From: Aureimonas sp. SK2
GTDB lineage: Bacteria; Pseudomonadota; Alphaproteobacteria; Rhizobiales; Rhizobiaceae
Direction of reading: 5' to 3'
Length of the DNA: 64,000 nucleotides
Assembly: GCF_029813115.1 (NCBI RefSeq)
Contig: NZ_JAPZDS010000013.1
Span: 1-64,000 of the forward strand
Positions 57,167-64,000 of this stretch are shown here, in pieces. The notes below the pieces were generated by a model that was not told where the DNA came from, ran no database searches, and saw only the letters and a program-made list of their open reading frames with translations. Numbering within the stretch: position 1 is the stretch's first letter; each line of letters starts with the position of its first letter. A program made the translations under genes and the position numbers.

Positions 57167-58051
57167 TCAGGCCTCCGGAGCGCCGAGCGGGGCAAGCCCC
57201 GCCAGGATCAGGGCGCCGTCGAGCGGGTCGCCGAGCGGCTCGTCCAGGGTCTCGGCAAGGCCCTCGGGCAGGAACGGCGTCAGCGGGCCGGCGAGCCCGC
57301 CGACCAGCGACACGCGCTCGCAGCCGGCGTCGCGCAGCGTGTCGACGAGATCGCCGATTGCTTGCGCCGCCCCCCGCAGGATCCCGTCCGCCACACGGTC
57401 GCCATGGGCCGCCGCCTCCGCGACCAGGGGGCCGAGCGCGGCATAGTCGGTGGCCGAGGCCGTGTCGCACCAGGCCGTCAGCGCGTGGGCGCCGCCGCCC
57501 GCGCGGGCCAGCACGCCGTCGGCGAGGATCGAGCCCGACAGCCGGCCGTCGACCGCCCGGAAAGCCGCGTCCACGGCGGCCAGTCCGATTCGCGCACCCG
57601 AGCCCTCGTCGGAGCCGGGAAAGCCGTAGCCGCCGAAGCGCAAGGCGCGCCCTTCCAGAAGGCCGAAGGCGATCGAGCCGGTGCCGGCTACCACGATGCC
57701 CCCGTCCTCGCCGCCATGGGCGCCGAGGCAGGCGATCGTGCCGTCGCCGGAGATCGTGAGGCTGGCGAAGGGGTGCGGGCGCGCGGCGAAGAGGTCGGCG
57801 ACGCCGACGCGCTCGATTCCGGCGATGCCCGCGCCGACCCGGAGCCTCGCGAAGTCGAAGGGGCCGAGGCCGGCGGCGCGCCAGGCCTCGCGGGCGGCCG
57901 TCAGCATCGCCTCGAAGCTCGCCTCCACGCCCAGCCGCGCCTGGGCCGGCCCGGCATGGCCTTCGCCGAACACGAGGCCGGACGCGTCCACCAGCCGGGC
58001 GCGGCAGGCTGTACCGCCGGCGTCGAGCCCGAGGAACAGGGGGCCGTTCAC
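57167..58051 (-). CDS. BadF/BadG/BcrA/BcrD-type ATPase, N-acetylglucosamine kinase-like
   Basis: 294 residues from GTG 58051. The ASKHA nucleotide fold is shown by [19 protein letters not shown] (phosphate 1), [14 protein letters not shown] (phosphate 2) and [17 protein letters not shown] (adenosine). The family includes eukaryotic-type GlcNAc kinase and CoA-dehydratase activators; without the iron-sulfur cysteines of activators, a sugar kinase is more likely. Start by GTG because the next in-frame starts are inside the fold; the ribosome site is weak. Not obviously linked to its neighbours. Confidence 0.85.
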   Translation of the reverse strand: MNGPLFLGLDAGGTACRARLVDASGLVFGEGHAGPAQARLGVEASFEAMLTAAREAWRAAGLGPFDFARLRVGAGIAGIERVGVADLFAARPHPFASLTISGDGTIACLGAHGGEDGGIVVAGTGSIAFGLLEGRALRFGGYGFPGSDEGSGARIGLAAVDAAFRAVDGRLSGSILADGVLARAGGGAHALTAWCDTASATDYAALGPLVAEAAAHGDRVADGILRGAAQAIGDLVDTLRDAGCERVSLVGGLAGPLTPFLPEGLAETLDEPLGDPLDGALILAGLAPLGAPEA

Positions 58052-58154
58052 GGCCTGCGGTCCGTCGAAGGGTCTCGCATCGGGACGGCGGTCCTTTCTC
58101 GAATCGTTCGGACCTCTTTCATGCCGGATGTCGGGGACAGCCGGAAGACGGCCG

Positions 58155-59420
58155 TCAGTCGCCGCGGCGCGAATACCAGAGGGCGAGCGCGTCGATCTGC
58201 TCTTCCGTGAGGTTGATCGCGATCGTCTCCATGACGCGGGCGAGCGGCGTGCCGCCGCGATGGCGGTCCTTCCACATCTGGAGATGGGTCGCGGTGTACC
58301 ATTCGGGCAGACCGTCGAGGCGCGGATAGAGCGGGTTCGTCGCCGCCCCTTCCCCGCCGTGGCAGGTCTGGCACGCCGCGAGCTTCTGGTGCGGCAGGCC
58401 CTCTTCCGCGATGCGCCGGCCAAGCTCCATGAGCCCGCTCGTGGACACGGGATAGCCGTGCGCGGCGGAGGGGTCCACGGCGGCCGCCGGGCCGGTCGGC
58501 ACGGGCTCGTCAGCGGGCGCGTCCGGCCCGATGCTCCCGCGCGGCAGGCGCACGGCGCCTTCGTAGCCGATGGCGACGCCCTGCGGGCGCCCGAGCGGCT
58601 CCGCCGGCGCGGCGATGCGCGGCTGCGCGGCATAGTGGGCCGCGAGGCGCCGCAGCGTCGCCTCGTCGTGGATGCCGGCGGCGGGCGTCATGATGCCGCT
58701 CTGGCGCTCGCCAGAGGAAAAGGCGAGGAGCGTCTGGAAGAGATACTCCTCCGACTGGCCGCCGATCGGCGGAAAGCTGCCGGCCGGGCCGACGCCGCGC
58801 CCGTCCTCGCCGTGGCAGCGGGCGCAGTCGGCCAGCGCCGTGTCGCCCGCTTGGCCCAGCGCCTGGAGGCCGGGACGGCCGGGGTCCGCACTGGATCGCC
58901 CGTAGGCCAGTTCACGGTAACGCTCCGGCGTCATTCCCGGGAGCGCGCGCAGGAAGGCGACCAGCGCCCAGACCTCGTCGGGCCGGTCCTGCGTCGACCA
59001 GGACGGCATGCCGGAATACTTGATGCCGTGCTTGCCGATCCAGAACAGCTCGCGGTCGCGCCATTCGCCGACCTGGGTTTTCAGCCGCGGCACGGGCGGC
59101 ATCATGGCGCGCGCGACGGGCGTCTGGTTCTCGCCCGGCGCGCCGTGGCAGGGCGCGCAGCCGCTGGCGAAATGGCCAGCCGTGCGCTGGATCAGGAGCG
59201 GATCCTGCAGGGACACGTCGCCGGGCTTCGAGATCGGCAGGGACTGCGTGTCGACCGCGCGCTGGAGGGTCCAGTGCAGGAACCATTCGACCGGCGCGAA
59301 ATGGCCGGTATTGGCGGCGACCGAAACGAGGCCCGAGCCGCCGACGAGAAGCGCCGCGCCGACCGCCGCGAACGGCGCGGCGACGAGGTGCCAGGGGCGG
59401 ATCGTGAGGGTCCACTTCAT
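58155..59420 (-). CDS. Triheme c-type cytochrome of the oxidase operon
   Basis: 421 residues from ATG 59420, which overlaps the stop of the CtaG-type gene (ATGA). An N-terminal membrane anchor or signal (about residues 8-36) is followed by three cytochrome c domains with heme sites CAPCH (88-92), CARCH (199-203) and CQTCH (350-354). PGENQTPVARAMMPPVP and GMPSWSTQDRPDEVWALVAF resemble the first domain of alcohol dehydrogenase cytochrome subunits and CccA-type proteins. It probably feeds electrons to the adjacent oxidase; the direct donor is unknown. Last gene of the cassette. Confidence 0.9.
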   Translation of the reverse strand: MKWTLTIRPWHLVAAPFAAVGAALLVGGSGLVSVAANTGHFAPVEWFLHWTLQRAVDTQSLPISKPGDVSLQDPLLIQRTAGHFASGCAPCHGAPGENQTPVARAMMPPVPRLKTQVGEWRDRELFWIGKHGIKYSGMPSWSTQDRPDEVWALVAFLRALPGMTPERYRELAYGRSSADPGRPGLQALGQAGDTALADCARCHGEDGRGVGPAGSFPPIGGQSEEYLFQTLLAFSSGERQSGIMTPAAGIHDEATLRRLAAHYAAQPRIAAPAEPLGRPQGVAIGYEGAVRLPRGSIGPDAPADEPVPTGPAAAVDPSAAHGYPVSTSGLMELGRRIAEEGLPHQKLAACQTCHGGEGAATNPLYPRLDGLPEWYTATHLQMWKDRHRGGTPLARVMETIAINLTEEQIDALALWYSRRGD

Positions 59421-60064
59421 GCCGGGGCGACGCCTTCGCGCTTTTCGTTGAGAAGCTTGCCCAGCAGGGACAGGCCGCCGATCAGGTAGGCCGCGCCGCC
59501 GACCAGGAGCATCAGGACACCGCCGAGCTGCTGGTCCTCCAAGGGCGTCAGCGTCGCAAGGGGCGAACACAGGTCGCCGCAGGCATAGAGCGGGCGCGGC
59601 GCGAAGAGGAGGAGCGCGCCGAGCAGCGTCATGTGCATGGAGGTCATCAGGAGCGCCGCGACGCCCGCCGCCCTCGCCCCGCGCCCGCCCTCGGCCGTGC
59701 CGAAGGCAGCAAGCCAGACAAGGAGGCCGGCAAGGAGGAACGAGGTCTGTTCGAGGACGAGCACCCATGTCTCGCGCCGCGCGGCGTCGTGGAGCGCCGG
59801 CGCATGCCAGGACCAGACCAGCACGAATTCGGCGAGCGCCGCGAGGATCGCGAAGCGCGCGGAGATACGGGCGCCGACGGCCGGCACCGAACGCGTCAGG
59901 CCGAAAGCGAGGACCGGCGCCGCGACGGCGACGAGGCCCATGTGGAGGATCATATGCGCGGCGAACGAGGTCTCCGCCCGCCCGACCAGCGGCCCCGCCC
60001 AGAGGAAGAGGAGGAGCCCGAGCCCCAGCCCCGAGGGGCCGTGCCGTCGCAGGGCCGGGCTCAT
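59417..60064 (-). CDS. Cytochrome c oxidase assembly protein (caa3-type CtaG)
   Basis: 215 residues from ATG 60064 (overlap ATGA with the previous gene). Six or so helices with SFAAHMILHMGLVAVAAPVL, LVWSWHAPALHDAARR and LMTSMHMTLLGALLLFAPRPLY: the caa3_CtaG family (PF09678-type), inner-membrane proteins needed for maturing the copper centre of caa3 oxidases. The many conserved His and Met residues fit copper handling. Different from the Cox11-type CtaG. Inside the oxidase operon. Confidence 0.88.
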   Translation of the reverse strand: MSPALRRHGPSGLGLGLLLFLWAGPLVGRAETSFAAHMILHMGLVAVAAPVLAFGLTRSVPAVGARISARFAILAALAEFVLVWSWHAPALHDAARRETWVLVLEQTSFLLAGLLVWLAAFGTAEGGRGARAAGVAALLMTSMHMTLLGALLLFAPRPLYACGDLCSPLATLTPLEDQQLGGVLMLLVGGAAYLIGGLSLLGKLLNEKREGVAPA

Positions 60065-60441
60065 CGGCAGTCCACCAGGAAGAGCGCCGGCAGCGCCGTG
60101 AAGATGATCGCGAGGAACGACAGCCCGGACAGGAGCGCGGAGGCGAGTTCCATCTGCCGCTCGCGGTCGTGGTCGGTCGGCTGGTCGTGCGGCGGCTTGC
60201 CGCCCGCCTGCCGCCATTCCCGCCAGGCCCGGAAGCCCGCGAACCAGCAGAAGAGGAGGCTCAGCGCGGTCGCCACCGCGATCGCCACGCGTTCGCCGCC
60301 GATCGGCCGGAAGATGTCGGTGTTGGGCGCGCAGACGACCGCGGCCGTGACGTAGCAGAAGAGGAAATGCAGCGCCCAGACCGTGGGTGTCGCGATCATG
60401 GTGATGAGGGAATCGCGCGTCCCCTGCCGCAGACCGAACAT
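60061..60441 (-). CDS. Unassigned small membrane protein of the oxidase operon
   Basis: 126 residues from ATG 60441; the start overlaps the previous stop by one base (TGATG). Three predicted helices: ATPTVWALHFLFCYVTAAVV, VAIAVATALSLLFCWFAGFR and ALLSGLSFLAIIFTALPAL, separated by a basic loop (WREWRQAGGKPPHD) and an acidic linker. The helix 1 segment WALHFLFCYVTAAVVCAP has a His and two Cys. No family with a known role is recognised. Position between the fused oxidase subunit and CtaG suggests a role as subunit IV-like or assembly factor. Confidence 0.85.
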   Translation of the reverse strand: MFGLRQGTRDSLITMIATPTVWALHFLFCYVTAAVVCAPNTDIFRPIGGERVAIAVATALSLLFCWFAGFRAWREWRQAGGKPPHDQPTDHDRERQMELASALLSGLSFLAIIFTALPALFLVDCR

Positions 60442-63005
60442 CAGGCGCCCCCTGCGACGAGCGGGAAATAGGCGATGGTGCCGACCGTCACGAGGCCGGT
60501 GGCGGCGGCGAAGTGCCAGTAAAGTGCGACGTTCGACAGGTCGATGTCGTGGCGCGGCGTCAACTGTCCGGCGAACGAGCGGGCGAGGCAGTAGCCGACC
60601 ATCAGCGTGCCGACGAGGGCGTGGATCGCGGTCCAGATGGCGAGGATCCAGACGGTGGCGGGATAGACGTGGGCCGTCGGCTGGAGCCCCGTCGCGTGCG
60701 GCCCCCAGAGGAGCGCCGCGCCCGCGCCGAGCGAGGCGAGGAAGGAGACGGTCAGGAAGAGACGTGCACCGATGACGCCGCCGCCCCGCAGGACCTTGTG
60801 CGACAGGAAGCAGGCGCCCCAGGCGAGCGCGAAAAGGACGAGCGAGACGGTCGGCCAGACCGTGCCCGGCCCCTCGGTGCCCGCCGGCGGGAAGTCGGCA
60901 TGGACGGTGAAGAAGAAATAGTAGCCGAAGCAGAGCGACAGGAAGGCCGTCGCGTCGCCCAGCATGGTGATGAACATGGCCCACCACGAGACCGAATGCG
61001 GACCGGAGACGTAGATCGGCAGCTCGAGGCCGAGGCCGACATACTTCGTCTCCTTCTCCGGGATGACCGCCGTCGCCTTCCAGAGCCAGAACATGATGAC
61101 CGCGATGGCGACGACGAGCGCGCCGACCGTCACGGTCCAGAGGTGGAAGGTCGCCGCGATGAAGCAGCTTCCGAGGAAGATCGCCGCCCACATCGGCACG
61201 AAGGAGGGGCCGGGCACGCGCAGGCACTGGACCGGCTCGGCGTCGAGAACGGTCGTCACCAGCGTCTCGCGCTTTCCCTCCTGCGCATCGGGCAGGTAGA
61301 AGCGCCCCTTGTCCATGTCGTCGACGAAGCCCGGCTGGTCCCATATCGGGTAGCGCGATTTCACGATCGGCACCGAGCGCACGCCCCAGGGCTGATCCGG
61401 AATCTCGCCCGACCACTCGATCGTGCCGGCGTTCCACGGGTTGCGGTCGGCATAGGGATCTTTCCGCGGCCGCAGCATGTCGGCGACCACGATCAGGAAG
61501 CCGGCGGCGAAGACGAAGGCGCCGACCGTGGAGATCAGGTTCGGGATCTCGAGCCCCAGCGCGGCAGGGTAGGTGTAGACCCGGCGCGGCATGCCGATCA
61601 TGCCGGAATAGTGCATGGGGAAGAAGGCGACGTTGAAGCCGATGAACATCAGCCAGAAGGCGACCTTGCCCGCCTTGTCATGCAGCTTCCGCGAGGAGAC
61701 GATCGGCCAGTAGTAGTAGATGCCGGCGACGATCGGAAAGAGCACGCCCCCTAAGATCACGTAATGGAGATGCGCCACCACGAAATAGGTGTCGTGGACC
61801 TGCCAGTCGAAGGGCGCGAGCGCCACCATCACGCCGGTGAGGCCGCCGAGCACGAAGATGCCGAGCGCCCCCGAGACGAAGAGCATCGGCACCGAATAGA
61901 TGACGTTGCCGACGAGGCAGGTGGCCAGGAAGACGAAGATCTGGACGCCCGTCGGGATCGCGACGGCTTCCGAAGCCGCCGAGAAGAAGCCGAGCGAGAT
62001 CGCCGGCAGGCCCGTCGTGAACATGTGGTGGACCCAGAGCCCGAAGCTGAGGAACCCCGTACCGACCGCCGCCAGCACGATCCAGGAATAGCCGAGCAGC
62101 GGCCGCTGCGCGAAGGTCGGGATGATCATGGCGAGCAGGGCAATCGCCGGCAGGAAGACGATGTAGACCTCCGGGTGGCCGAAGATCCAGAACAGATGCT
62201 GCCAGAGCATCGGGTCGCCGCCGCGCGTCGGGTCGAAGAAGGGCCAGTCGAACAGGCGCTCCATCTCGAACAGGATGTCGCCCGCGATCAGCGGCGGGAA
62301 CGCGAAGAGGATCATCGCCGCGACGACGAGCACGTACCAAGCGTAGAGCGGCATGAGGTTGAGCCGCATGCCGGGCGGCCGGCACTTCAGCGCGCCGACG
62401 ATCAGCTCGACCGCCGCCGCGATGGAGGCGACCTCGATGAAGGACAGGCCGAGCAGCCAGATGTCCGCCCCGTAGCCGGGCGTGAACCGCGCCTGGGTTG
62501 TGAGCGGCGGATACATGAACCAGCCGGAGTTCGGCGCCTGGCCGAAGAAGATCGAGCCGCAGACGAAGATGCCGCCGATCAGGAAGCACCAGTAGCCGAA
62601 GGCCGACAGGCGCGGGAACGGCAGATCGCGCGCGCCGAGCATCTGCGGCAGAAGGATGACCGCCACCGCCTCGAAGATCGGGACGGCGAAGAGGAACATC
62701 ATCACCGTGCCGTGCAGCGTGTACACCTGGTTGTACATCGTCGCCGACAGGAAGTCGTTCTCCGGCACCGCCAGCTGCACGCGGATCATCAGGCCGAGGA
62801 CGCCCGCGAACAGCATGAAGGCGAAGGAGGTGACCGTGTACCAGACGCCGACCGTCGTGTTGTTGACGTCGGACCAGTAGCGCCAGCCGGGCGGCGTTTC
62901 CCAGACCTTGATCAGGCGCTCCTGCTGTCCCTTGCGGACGGCCTCGTCCTCCTGGTCGGGGTCGCCGGGGCGGCGCATCGCGTCGAGTTCGGCTGCGGCG
63001 CTCAT
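60441..63005 (-). CDS. Fused cytochrome c oxidase subunits I and III
   Basis: 854 residues from ATG 63005 (overlap ATGA with coxB). Subunit I occupies about residues 50-560 with heme a/a3 and CuB ligands in YTLHGTVMMFLF, IFGHPEVYIVFLPA, LWVHHMFTTG and VVAHLHYVILGG; the His-Glu-Pro-Glu-Val-Tyr cross-link motif is intact. A linker of about 90 residues leads to a subunit III-like part (about 655-854) with YVSGPHSVSWWAMFITMLGD, SLCFGYYFFFTVHADFP and GQLTPRHDIDLSNVALYWHF. Fusion occurs in known caa3-type oxidases of Rhizobiales. Proton-pumping oxygen reduction at the inner membrane. Confidence 0.94.
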   Translation of the reverse strand: MSAAAELDAMRRPGDPDQEDEAVRKGQQERLIKVWETPPGWRYWSDVNNTTVGVWYTVTSFAFMLFAGVLGLMIRVQLAVPENDFLSATMYNQVYTLHGTVMMFLFAVPIFEAVAVILLPQMLGARDLPFPRLSAFGYWCFLIGGIFVCGSIFFGQAPNSGWFMYPPLTTQARFTPGYGADIWLLGLSFIEVASIAAAVELIVGALKCRPPGMRLNLMPLYAWYVLVVAAMILFAFPPLIAGDILFEMERLFDWPFFDPTRGGDPMLWQHLFWIFGHPEVYIVFLPAIALLAMIIPTFAQRPLLGYSWIVLAAVGTGFLSFGLWVHHMFTTGLPAISLGFFSAASEAVAIPTGVQIFVFLATCLVGNVIYSVPMLFVSGALGIFVLGGLTGVMVALAPFDWQVHDTYFVVAHLHYVILGGVLFPIVAGIYYYWPIVSSRKLHDKAGKVAFWLMFIGFNVAFFPMHYSGMIGMPRRVYTYPAALGLEIPNLISTVGAFVFAAGFLIVVADMLRPRKDPYADRNPWNAGTIEWSGEIPDQPWGVRSVPIVKSRYPIWDQPGFVDDMDKGRFYLPDAQEGKRETLVTTVLDAEPVQCLRVPGPSFVPMWAAIFLGSCFIAATFHLWTVTVGALVVAIAVIMFWLWKATAVIPEKETKYVGLGLELPIYVSGPHSVSWWAMFITMLGDATAFLSLCFGYYFFFTVHADFPPAGTEGPGTVWPTVSLVLFALAWGACFLSHKVLRGGGVIGARLFLTVSFLASLGAGAALLWGPHATGLQPTAHVYPATVWILAIWTAIHALVGTLMVGYCLARSFAGQLTPRHDIDLSNVALYWHFAAATGLVTVGTIAYFPLVAGGA

Positions 63006-63991
63006 TTCAGGGCCTCCAGCCATTCGGCCATCGCGCGCGTCTGTTCGGGCGGGAGGGTCGCGAAGGACGGCATCTGCACACCCGGCTTCTCGTGTTCGGT
63101 GAGCGCGATGAAGCGCTGAATGTTGTCGGTGGTCACCGGCAGGATGCCGGCGCCAAGCGTCTCGCGCGAGCCGAGATGGGTGAGGTCCGGCCCGACGAGG
63201 CCGGCCGATGCCGTGCCGCGCACCTGATGGCAGGCGCCGCAGCCGTTGGCCTCGAAGGCGAGCCGGCCGGGGTGGTCGAGAAGAGTCGCGGGCGCCCGCT
63301 CGGCCTCGACGCGCCCCGCGAACTCGGCCTCCGAGACGACCTTCACCACGAAGCGCATCTGCGCATGGGCGTCGCCGCAGAACTCGGCGCAGATGCCGTG
63401 GAACGTGCCGGTGCGGGTCGGCTCCAGGACGATGCGGGTGATGCGGCCTGGGATCGTGTCCACCTTGCCGGCGATGTTCGGCACCCAGAAGGAATGGATG
63501 ACGTCGGGGCTGGACAGGAGGATCTCCGTCCGCTTGCCCACGGGAATCCAGAGCTCGTTGGCCGAGGGCACGCCCTCGCCCGACAGCGTCTTGGCGACGC
63601 CCGGCGTGTCGGACGCCTCGTAATGGATGCGCCACCAGAAACGCTCGCCCGAGACGGCAATGCGCGGCCCGTCGGCCGGGGCGCGAAAGCCCGGCATCAT
63701 CTGGAGGCCGAAGGCGAGAAGCGCGGTGAGGACCACCACGGGAAAGGCGACGCCGCCCCAGACGATCAGCCGCGTGCCTGTCCGCTCGCTATGGGCTTTC
63801 GGATGCGCCTTTGTGGCGTAGACCGACAGGCCCATGACGAAGAGCCAGATCAGGACTGCACCGCCCAGCATCCACCAGAAGAGGTGGAGGACTTCGGCGG
63901 ATTCCGTTCCCGCGGGATCGAAGGTCGACTGCGGGCCGCGGCAGGCGGACAGCGCGGCAACCGCGCCGACGACGAACCCGAAGCGCGCCAT
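63002..63991 (-). CDS. coxB: Cytochrome c oxidase subunit II with C-terminal cytochrome c domain
   Basis: 329 residues from ATG 63991, close to the right edge. A signal with possible lipobox (LSAC, Cys17) and two helices lead to the CuA domain: His166 in DVIHSFWVP and Cys201, Glu203, Cys205, His209 and Met212 in GICAEFCGDAHAQM. A fused cytochrome c domain follows with heme site CGACH at 251-255 and an axial Met in QMPSFATLPPEQ. This subunit II + heme c layout defines caa3-type oxidases. First gene of a five-gene operon. Any upstream promoter lies outside the window. Confidence 0.95.
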   Translation of the reverse strand: MARFGFVVGAVAALSACRGPQSTFDPAGTESAEVLHLFWWMLGGAVLIWLFVMGLSVYATKAHPKAHSERTGTRLIVWGGVAFPVVVLTALLAFGLQMMPGFRAPADGPRIAVSGERFWWRIHYEASDTPGVAKTLSGEGVPSANELWIPVGKRTEILLSSPDVIHSFWVPNIAGKVDTIPGRITRIVLEPTRTGTFHGICAEFCGDAHAQMRFVVKVVSEAEFAGRVEAERAPATLLDHPGRLAFEANGCGACHQVRGTASAGLVGPDLTHLGSRETLGAGILPVTTDNIQRFIALTEHEKPGVQMPSFATLPPEQTRAMAEWLEALK

Positions 63992-64000
63992 CCGCCGGAA

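Overview
The window is chromosomal DNA of a high-GC alphaproteobacterium. The best guess is Hyphomicrobiales (Rhizobiales), perhaps near Aurantimonadaceae. This rests on a MucR/Ros-type regulator, an imuA-imuB-dnaE2 mutasome behind a GTTC-N7-GTTC LexA box (the alphaproteobacterial SOS box), GGAAC-N16-CGTT (EcfG) promoter signatures, PRC-barrel and DUF1236 stress proteins and a fused CtaD-CtaE oxidase. The family is an inference; no rRNA or tRNA gene was found. I saw no phage, insertion sequence, integrase, CRISPR array or defence island. This is a gene-dense core chromosome with many 1-4 bp stop/start overlaps.

Layout. 1-9 kb: an M23 peptidase, an aldo-keto reductase, an L,D-transpeptidase with an extensin-like protein (cell envelope), an EcfG-promoted PRC-barrel gene and clpB. 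9-13 kb: a tiny membrane protein, fdhD, an ECF sigma/anti-sigma pair divergent from a DUF427 gene, a DUF1236 protein and a SelW-like protein. 13-19.3 kb: the SOS mutasome on the minus strand. 19.5-29.9 kb: a second L,D-transpeptidase, a zincin, a MOSC protein, a three-gene minus-strand cluster (CoA-ester lyase, DUF1737, DUF2459), leuD-leuB, a large MHS-type transporter, asd and an SDR. 30-38.6 kb: an OmpA lipoprotein, a divergent HxlR/NmrA pair, an MFS exporter, mucR and a two-gene RND efflux system. 38.6-46.7 kb: a ribose-type sugar ABC operon, YbaN-like and XRE genes, an SDR with a zinc alcohol/formaldehyde dehydrogenase, and a YihY/BrkB protein. 46.8-51.6 kb: an iron-siderophore ABC operon with a double-length permease, then an AraC regulator. 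51.7-58 kb (minus): a PQQ-type sugar dehydrogenase, gnd with a single-base frameshift, the glutathione-dependent formaldehyde operon frmA-GNAT-fghA and a BadF-type kinase. 58-64 kb (minus): a caa3-like terminal oxidase operon.

How the parts work together. imuA, imuB and dnaE2 form one damage-inducible translesion unit. FrmA and FghA take formaldehyde to formate, and FdhD matures formate dehydrogenase, which must be encoded elsewhere. The minus-strand cassette from 63991 to 58155 encodes subunit II with its own heme c, fused subunits I+III, a small unassigned membrane protein, a CtaG-type copper/assembly protein and a triheme cytochrome c.

I found no clearly new multi-gene system. The observations most worth checking are the gnd frameshift, a hairpin that buries the SelW ribosome-binding site right after the dnaE2 stop, the 191-bp imuA/imuB overlap that coincides with an ImuB insertion, a possible three-way-junction element filling a convergent intergenic space, the non-ATG start of the GNAT gene inside the formaldehyde operon, and the unassigned parts of the oxidase cassette.
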